This document shows positions 42,447 to 47,330 of a DNA stretch of 47,330 nt, piece by piece. Below the pieces are notes generated by a model. That model had not been told where the DNA came from and ran no database searches. It worked only from the letters and a program-made list of their open reading frames with translations. The translations under genes were made by a program, and so were the position numbers. The stretch lies in NCBI RefSeq assembly GCF_003646465.1, contig NZ_QZEX01000020.1, positions 1-47,330 of the forward strand, in the 5' to 3' direction. Numbering within the stretch: position 1 is the stretch's first letter; each line of letters starts with the position of its first letter. Origin of the DNA: Chachezhania antarctica. GTDB lineage: Bacteria > Pseudomonadota > Alphaproteobacteria > Rhodobacterales > Rhodobacteraceae.

Positions 42447-44042
42447 TCAGGCGACGTCGAATTCCAGTGCCTTCACCTGCCGGAACATGCCGGTTTTGCG
42501 CAGATGGTCCAGAACCGGGGTCGGGATCGGCGCGTCCACGTACAGAAGCGCGATCGCCTCGCCCCCGGCCGACGCGCGGCCCAGCGTGAAGTTTGCGATG
42601 TTCACGCCGTTCGTCGACATCGTGTTGCCCAGCGTGCCGATCATGCCCGGCTGATCCTCGTTCGTGGTATAGAGCATGTTGGCCCCGATCTCGGCATCGA
42701 TGTTGATGCCCTTGATCTGGATGAACCGCGGCTTCCCGTCCGAGAACACTGTCCCCCCGATCGACCGTTCGCGCGTGTCGGTGACCATCGTCACCTTGAT
42801 GTACCCTTCGAACGCGCCCGACTGGTCCTGCTTGGTGGTCGAGATCTGGATCCCCCGCTCCTTCGCCACGACAGGGGCCGACACCATGTTCACGTCCGGC
42901 GTCACGGTCTTCATCATGCCCGCGATCACGCCGCAGTTCAGCGCTTCAAGGTTCATCTCGGACACGGAACCATCATACAGGATGTTCACGGCCTTGATCG
43001 GCTCGTCCGTCATCTGACCGATGAACTTGCCCAGATGGTCCGCCAGTTTCAGCCACGGGCCCATGATCTTGGCTTCCTCGGCCGTCACCGACGGCATGTT
43101 CAGCGCGTTCGACACGGCCCCCGTCAGCAGGTAATCCGACATCTGTTCCGCCACCTGAAGCGCCACGTTTTCCTGCGCCTCCGACGTGGCCGCGCCAAGG
43201 TGCGGCGTGCAGACGACATTGGGCAGACCGAAGAGCACGTTTTCCTTCGCAGGCTCTTCCGAGAACACGTCGAACGCGGCGCCGGCGACATGGCCCGATT
43301 TCAGCGCCTCGGCCAGCGCCTCTTCATCCACCAGACCGCCACGGGCACAGTTGACGATCCGCACGCCCTTCTTGGTCTTGGCCAGGTTCTCGGCCCCCAG
43401 GATGTTGCGGGTCTGGTCCGTCAGCGGCACGTGCAGCGTGATGAAATCGGCGCGCTTCAGCAGGTCGTCCAGTTCCACCTTCTCGACATGCATCGCCTTG
43501 GCGCGGTCTTCGCTCAGGAACGGATCGTAGGCCACGACCTTCATCTTCAGCCCGCGCGCCCGGTCGCAGACGATCGACCCGATGTTGCCCGCGCCGATCA
43601 CGCCCAGCGTCTTGCCGGTGAGTTCCACGCCCATGAACTTGGACTTTTCCCACTTGCCGGCATGGGTCGAGGCGCTGGCCTCCGGGATCTGGCGCGCAAC
43701 CGCGAACATCATCGCGATGGCATGTTCGGCCGTCGTGATGGTGTTGCCGAAGGGCGTGTTCATCACGATGATGCCCTTCTTCGATGCCGCGGGCTTGTCG
43801 ATATTGTCGGTCCCGATCCCGGCGCGGCCGATCACCTTCAGGTTGGTGGCCGCTTCGATGATCTTTTCCGTGGCCTTGGTGGCCGACCGGATCGCCAGAC
43901 CGTCATACTGGCCGATGACCTCCAGCAGCTTGTCCTTGTCCTTGCCAAGGTCGGGCTGGAAATCGACGTCAATGCCACGGTCCTTGAAGATCTGGACGGC
44001 GGCGTCGGACAGTTTGTCGGAGATGAGAACTTTGGGTGCCAT
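42447..44042 (-). CDS. serA: D-3-phosphoglycerate dehydrogenase
   Basis: 531 residues from the ATG at 44042 (MAPKVLISDKLSDAAVQIF). The long SerA form has a D-isomer dehydrogenase core with NAD motif LGVIGAGNIGSIVCDRARG, catalytic Arg (NCARGGLVDEEAL) and His (VCTPHLGAATSEAQ). An intervening ASB domain and a C-terminal ACT domain (MLYTTNEDQPGMIGTLGNTM) follow, as in mycobacterial and alphaproteobacterial enzymes regulated by serine. It catalyses the first step of serine synthesis. It lies 107 bases after serC, with a dispersed palindrome in the gap. Confidence 0.97.
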   Translation of the reverse strand: MAPKVLISDKLSDAAVQIFKDRGIDVDFQPDLGKDKDKLLEVIGQYDGLAIRSATKATEKIIEAATNLKVIGRAGIGTDNIDKPAASKKGIIVMNTPFGNTITTAEHAIAMMFAVARQIPEASASTHAGKWEKSKFMGVELTGKTLGVIGAGNIGSIVCDRARGLKMKVVAYDPFLSEDRAKAMHVEKVELDDLLKRADFITLHVPLTDQTRNILGAENLAKTKKGVRIVNCARGGLVDEEALAEALKSGHVAGAAFDVFSEEPAKENVLFGLPNVVCTPHLGAATSEAQENVALQVAEQMSDYLLTGAVSNALNMPSVTAEEAKIMGPWLKLADHLGKFIGQMTDEPIKAVNILYDGSVSEMNLEALNCGVIAGMMKTVTPDVNMVSAPVVAKERGIQISTTKQDQSGAFEGYIKVTMVTDTRERSIGGTVFSDGKPRFIQIKGINIDAEIGANMLYTTNEDQPGMIGTLGNTMSTNGVNIANFTLGRASAGGEAIALLYVDAPIPTPVLDHLRKTGMFRQVKALEFDVA

Positions 44043-44070
44043 GTCAGTGGTCCTTGAACGGGGGCGCAGA

Positions 44071-44133
44071 GATGCGTGGCAACCACGCACCCTACGGGAT
44101 GTCTTGGGGTAGGGTGCGTGGTTTCCACGCACC
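44071..44133. repeat. Dispersed palindrome family A, copy 3
   Basis: Units at 44071-44091 (GATGCGTGG-caa-CCACGCACC) and 44113-44133 (GGTGCGTGG-ttt-CCACGCACC), between serC and serA. Outer bases CCCTAC/GTAGGG also pair, so the whole element can fold into one long structure. Confidence 0.85.
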
Positions 44134-44149
44134 ATTCGCTTTCAGGGGG

Positions 44150-45304
44150 TCAGGCCGCTTCGGCCTGCGCCGCGATCTCGGCCTCGAAGGCCCAGTCGAG
44201 CCACGGCAGAAGCGCCTCGATATCCGCGGTTTCCACGGTCGAGCCGCACCAGATCCGAAGGCCCGCCGGGGCATCGCGATAGGCGCCGATGTCATAGGCC
44301 ACGCCTTCGGCATCCAGCCGGTTGGCAATCGCCTTGGCAAAGGCCGCGCCATCGCTGATCCGCGCGTCGGTGAACTTCAGGCAGACCGAGGTCGTCGACC
44401 GCGTCGCCGGGTCTTCCGCCAGGAAATCGATCCAGTCATGGCTGTCCACGAACGCCGCAATCGCGGCCGTGTTCGCATCGGCGCGGGCGATCATGCCTTC
44501 AAGCCCGCCGACGGATTTCGCCCAATCGAGCGCAACAAGGTAATCCTCGACCGCAAGCATCGACGGGGTGTTGATCGTCTCGCCCTTGAAGATGCCTTCG
44601 TTGATCTTGCCGGCCTTCGTCATGCGGAAGATCTTGGGCAGCGGCCATGCGGGCGTATAGCTTTCCAGCCGTTCCACCGCGCGGGGGCCCAGAACCAGCA
44701 TCCCGTGCGCGGCTTCCCCGCCCAGAACCTTCTGCCAGGAGAACGTGACGACATCCAGCTTGTCCCACGGCAGCTCCATCGCGAAGGCGGCCGAGGTCGC
44801 GTCGCAGATGGTCAGGCCTTCGCGGTCCGCCGGGATCCAGTCGCCGTTCGGAACCCGGACGCCCGAGGTGGTGCCGTTCCACGTGAAGACGACGTCATTG
44901 GTGAAATCGACGGAAGCAAGGTCCACGATCTGGCCGTAATCGGCCGTCTTGACCACGGCATCAAGCTTCAGCTGCTTGACCACGTCGGTGACCCAGCCGG
45001 CGCCGAAGCTTTCCCAGGCCAGAAGCTCGGCCCCGCGGGCGCCCAGCATCGACCACATGGCCATCTCGACCGCGCCGGTGTCGGACGCGGGCACGATGCC
45101 TACGCGGTAATCGTCGGGGATGCCAAGGATTGCGCGCGTCTCGTCGATCGCGGCTTTCAGCTTTTCCTTGCCGATCTTGGCCCGGTGGCTGCGGCCCAGG
45201 GCTGCATCCTTCAAGGCATCTGTCGTGAATGTGGGGATCTTGGCACAGGGGCCAGAGGAAAAACGCGGATTTGCCGGCCGCGTAGCCGGTTGAGCGATAG
45301 CCAT
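44150..45304 (-). CDS. serC: Phosphoserine aminotransferase
   Basis: 384 residues from an ATG at 45304 with AAGGA eight bases upstream; a long upstream frame is rejected. A class V PLP aminotransferase of the alphaproteobacterial SerC type: [35 protein letters not shown], the PLP lysine in [18 protein letters not shown], and [20 protein letters not shown]. It converts 3-phosphohydroxypyruvate and glutamate to phosphoserine, between SerA and SerB. It is divergent from serB and preceded by a structured leader, and reads into serA. Confidence 0.97.
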   Translation of the reverse strand: MAIAQPATRPANPRFSSGPCAKIPTFTTDALKDAALGRSHRAKIGKEKLKAAIDETRAILGIPDDYRVGIVPASDTGAVEMAMWSMLGARGAELLAWESFGAGWVTDVVKQLKLDAVVKTADYGQIVDLASVDFTNDVVFTWNGTTSGVRVPNGDWIPADREGLTICDATSAAFAMELPWDKLDVVTFSWQKVLGGEAAHGMLVLGPRAVERLESYTPAWPLPKIFRMTKAGKINEGIFKGETINTPSMLAVEDYLVALDWAKSVGGLEGMIARADANTAAIAAFVDSHDWIDFLAEDPATRSTTSVCLKFTDARISDGAAFAKAIANRLDAEGVAYDIGAYRDAPAGLRIWCGSTVETADIEALLPWLDWAFEAEIAAQAEAA

Positions 45305-45400
45305 TTCTGTTATCCTTACAGATATACGCCCCTCGTTGGGGAGGGGTGTCCCACCGCCGGACATACGCCCGGGCTCGCTCTGGCACAAGTCGCAAAATGA
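45305..45400 (-). ncRNA. Candidate serC-type leader RNA
   Basis: The minus-strand leader of serC can form GTCC-ggcggt-GGGAC and CCCCTC-cccaac-GAGGGG hairpins just before the ribosome site, and GGGCGTAT occurs twice, once ahead of each hairpin and once after. A conserved serC leader motif has been described in Alphaproteobacteria. Position and structure fit, but I cannot check the covariance model. Confidence 0.45.
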
Positions 45401-45417
45401 CGATAAGGCGCCGCTTG

Positions 45418-45445
45418 CGGGGGCCGTGCAGACAGCAGGCCCCCG
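45418..45445. promoter_or_regulatory. Hairpin in the serB leader
   Basis: CGGGGGCC and GGCCCCCG pair perfectly around a 12-base loop, 30 bases before the serB start. It could be a leader element for serB or a boundary between the divergent transcripts. Confidence 0.4.
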
Positions 45446-45474
45446 GTCGATCCGAACTTTCGAAGGCGCCTGCC

Positions 45475-46350
45475 ATGTCCGCATTTACAGTGACCCTCCT
45501 CACCGATCCCGCAGCCCCCGCGCTCGATCCCGCGCTGGCGGAAGCCCTGCGCAACGCGTGGGGCGGGGGAGAGATCCGCTGGCTGGCGCCCGACGAGGCC
45601 GCGGAATTCGACCTCCCCGCCCTGCCCGACAACCGCGATTCGGTCTGGTCCGACCTGCAGGCGCAACGCGTCGACATGGCGATCCAGCCCAGCGAAGGGC
45701 GCCGCAAGAAGATGCTGCTGGCCGACATGGACAGCACCATGATCGAACAGGAATGCATCGACGAACTGGCCGAAGTCGCAGGCGTCGGCGAACACGTCCG
45801 CGCCATCACCGCCCGCGCCATGAACGGAGAGCTCGATTTCGACGGCGCCCTGCGGGAACGGGTGGGCCTGCTGAAGGATCTCGACGCCGCCGTCATCGAC
45901 CGGGTCGTGGCCGAACGGATCACCTATCGGTCAGGCGGCGACGCACTGGTCCGCACGATGAACGCCACCGGCTATACCGCGCTGGTGTCGGGCGGCTTCA
46001 CCGCCTTCACCGCCCGCGTGGCTGCCCATCTGGGCTTCAACGAAAACCGCGCCAACACGCTGGAAATCGCGGATGGCAAACTGACGGGCGTCGTCACCCC
46101 CCCGATCCTTGGCCGCGAGGCGAAGATCGTGGCGCTGGAAGAGATCACCGCCCGGCTGGGCATCGCCGAATCCGACGTGATGGCCGTGGGCGACGGCGCC
46201 AACGACCTCGGCATGCTCCACCGCGCGGGTGCGGGCGTGGCGCTCCATGCCAAACCGGCCGTCGCCGCGCAATGCGACCTGAGGATCAATTTCGGCGATC
46301 TCTCCAGCCTGCTGTTCCTGCAGGGCTACTCTGCTGCCGAGTTTCGCTGA
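45475..46350 (+). CDS. serB: Phosphoserine phosphatase
   Basis: 291 residues from the ATG at 45475 with GAAGG upstream; an upstream 43-codon extension crosses the hairpin and is rejected. A HAD phosphatase with nucleophile motif [20 protein letters not shown], motif [16 protein letters not shown] and motif [23 protein letters not shown]. The first 80 residues form a short ACT-like regulatory part. It releases serine from phosphoserine, completing the pathway with the divergent serC-serA. Confidence 0.97.
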   Translation: MSAFTVTLLTDPAAPALDPALAEALRNAWGGGEIRWLAPDEAAEFDLPALPDNRDSVWSDLQAQRVDMAIQPSEGRRKKMLLADMDSTMIEQECIDELAEVAGVGEHVRAITARAMNGELDFDGALRERVGLLKDLDAAVIDRVVAERITYRSGGDALVRTMNATGYTALVSGGFTAFTARVAAHLGFNENRANTLEIADGKLTGVVTPPILGREAKIVALEEITARLGIAESDVMAVGDGANDLGMLHRAGAGVALHAKPAVAAQCDLRINFGDLSSLLFLQGYSAAEFR

Positions 46351-46451
46351 GCGAGGTCCCGGTGCGAAAGGGAAAACGGCCGTTCGTGGCCGGAGCCGCG
46401 ATTGGCCGGAAAGAGCCCCCTACCTCCAAAGTTGCTTCACAGCGGAGAATG

Positions 46452-47081
46452 TCAGCTGTCCTGGCGGAGGCCGTTCTTGACGATCTGAGCCCTTGTCCAA
46501 TGCGTGTCGCTCTGGACATGCCCTTCACGGACATATTTCGCGATATGCGTGGCCATATCGCTTTCAACAAACGATGAAACCAACCTTACAACAAAGCCTT
46601 CTTGTTTCTCCAAGTCTAAGTGGTCGAGCACCAATTTTATCGCAGCGTCATCGAACCGACCTCGGTGAAGGATAGGGACAGATTTCACGCCCAATTCCTC
46701 AAAGCGGCCCATCGTATTATCCCAGCATTGGACTTCGTTGTTTACGATCCATGCAAAGCCGAGGAAATAGGATGGCAAATCTTCATAAGCCACAGAATGC
46801 TTTGCAAACAAGTATTCCCCTACAATCCTTTCATCGCGGGAAAGGCTTGGCGAAATGCCAGCCGCGTAGGCCTTCATCCAGTCGCGAGATGCGTGGTATC
46901 CGCTGTCAGGGCTTCGAGCATGACAACCACCAGCGAAGATAGTCGTGTTCTCGCCGTCCATCTTTTCGGTGAAAACGACTTCGTCGGCGCCCTTTAGATG
47001 GGTAAGGTCTTGAATGACCTTGTCATCACTCCCGACACCCGGGGAGGCAGGCAAGTGGAATGTACGTCCGTATTTCTTCAT
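46452..47081 (-). CDS. RNA ligase family protein
   Basis: 209 residues, about the size of a minimal nucleotidyltransferase ligase core. Motif I is TEKMDGENTTIF with the AMP-accepting Lys40. Motif III-like SYFLGFAWIV, motif IV EGFVVRLV and motif V HIAKYVREGHV follow in the right order. This is the Rnl2/PF09414 type, which seals RNA nicks using ATP. Base composition is visibly lower in GC than its neighbours and the ribosome site is weak, which suggests recent acquisition. No partner kinase or phosphatase is in the window. It is convergent with serB. Confidence 0.82.
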   Translation of the reverse strand: MKKYGRTFHLPASPGVGSDDKVIQDLTHLKGADEVVFTEKMDGENTTIFAGGCHARSPDSGYHASRDWMKAYAAGISPSLSRDERIVGEYLFAKHSVAYEDLPSYFLGFAWIVNNEVQCWDNTMGRFEELGVKSVPILHRGRFDDAAIKLVLDHLDLEKQEGFVVRLVSSFVESDMATHIAKYVREGHVQSDTHWTRAQIVKNGLRQDS

Positions 47082-47330
47082 GCAAATCTAATGGCAGAAC
47101 TGCTTCGCAGAAGGAAGAGCGCACCGAAGCGGTCCTTCAATCGGAGATGCCGAACGGCGGTAAGGTCCGCCGTGCGGCCATCCGAACAGGCTGCGCCGAA
47201 TGACGGCTTCTCTAATTGGGCGTTTTGGTCAAGCTCGTTTTCCTTGTTGTTTGGGATCTCTGTCACTCATCCGGGTCACGCTTCTCTTCGCAGTCTGGTT
47301 GATACCACGTGGGGCATCGCTGCACGCATG
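47082..47330. other. Right-edge region without a confident gene
   Basis: A minus-strand frame of 62 codons (47266-47078, GTG start) ends in an ATGA overlap with the RNA ligase gene, but its sequence has no recognisable domain and no ribosome site. A shorter ATG frame at 47270 (13 codons) also exists. It may be a decayed or truncated gene upstream of the ligase. Confidence 0.35.

Noticed and set aside
45379-45397. Sigma-54-like promoter (TGGCAC...GCAAA) upstream of serB
   Set aside because: The distance between GG and GC is two bases short of the required spacing.
47078-47266. 62-residue protein upstream of the RNA ligase
   Set aside because: The ATGA overlap is suggestive, but there is no ribosome site or recognisable sequence, so I list the region rather than a gene.

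Overview
The window looks like a high-GC alphaproteobacterial chromosome of the Rhodobacterales (Roseobacter-type). The pointers are dnaA-dnaN-recF running towards gyrB, rpsT next to an enoyl-CoA hydratase, mutM divergent from ubiE-ubiB, the serA-serC/serB locus, a TRAP transporter and a complete aerobic 'box' benzoyl-CoA cluster. No organism is named from a database; this is inference from gene content and order.

Layout. 1-4205: right end of an integrated phage-like element. A tyrosine integrase and overlapping excisionase abut tRNA-Arg(CCT). A lysis/lysogeny-type switch (Cro-like and CI-like HTH genes, divergent) carries a repeated operator, TAGG-N8-CCTA, and tightly coupled small genes lie on both sides. 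4466-6722: a LacI-family regulator and a YcaQ/AlkX-type DNA glycosylase. 6719-15892 (minus): box pathway genes, read in the order benzoate-CoA ligase, alpha/beta hydrolase, DUF309, boxC, boxB, a small CxxC protein, boxA, thioesterase, boxR (HTH plus shikimate-kinase-like sensor). Benzoate is activated to benzoyl-CoA, epoxidised by BoxAB and ring-opened by BoxC. The next enzyme, BoxD, is not in the window. TGCA-based sites overlapping a shared TATAATGCA promoter core suggest BoxR control.

16099-24662: a second aromatic-acid locus, with a feruloyl-CoA-synthase-type ligase, a MarR regulator, a DctMQP TRAP transporter and a 3-hydroxybenzoate 6-hydroxylase-like monooxygenase on the minus strand, then a nitronate monooxygenase-like gene on the plus strand. 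Two matching palindromes suggest that MarR controls its own operon and the monooxygenase.

24761-46350: core chromosome. gyrB, lysE, DUF1697, recF, dnaN, dnaA, rpsT, enoyl-CoA hydratase and mutM run on the minus strand. ubiE-ubiB run plus, a thiolase runs minus, kbl-tdh (threonine to glycine) run plus, a metallophosphoesterase and serA-serC run minus behind a structured leader, and serB is divergent. Many convergent ends carry clear hairpin terminators. 46452-47081 is a lower-GC RNA ligase gene, probably acquired.

Two families of dispersed intergenic palindromes recur: a GGTGCGTGG-N3-CCACGCACC pair (three copies) and a GAGTATTT/paired-hairpin family. No wholly new system can be proven from the sequence alone. 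The best leads are the phage operator set, the two self-contained aromatic regulons, the small CxxC protein between boxA and boxB, and a threonine dehydrogenase that has lost its structural-zinc cysteines.
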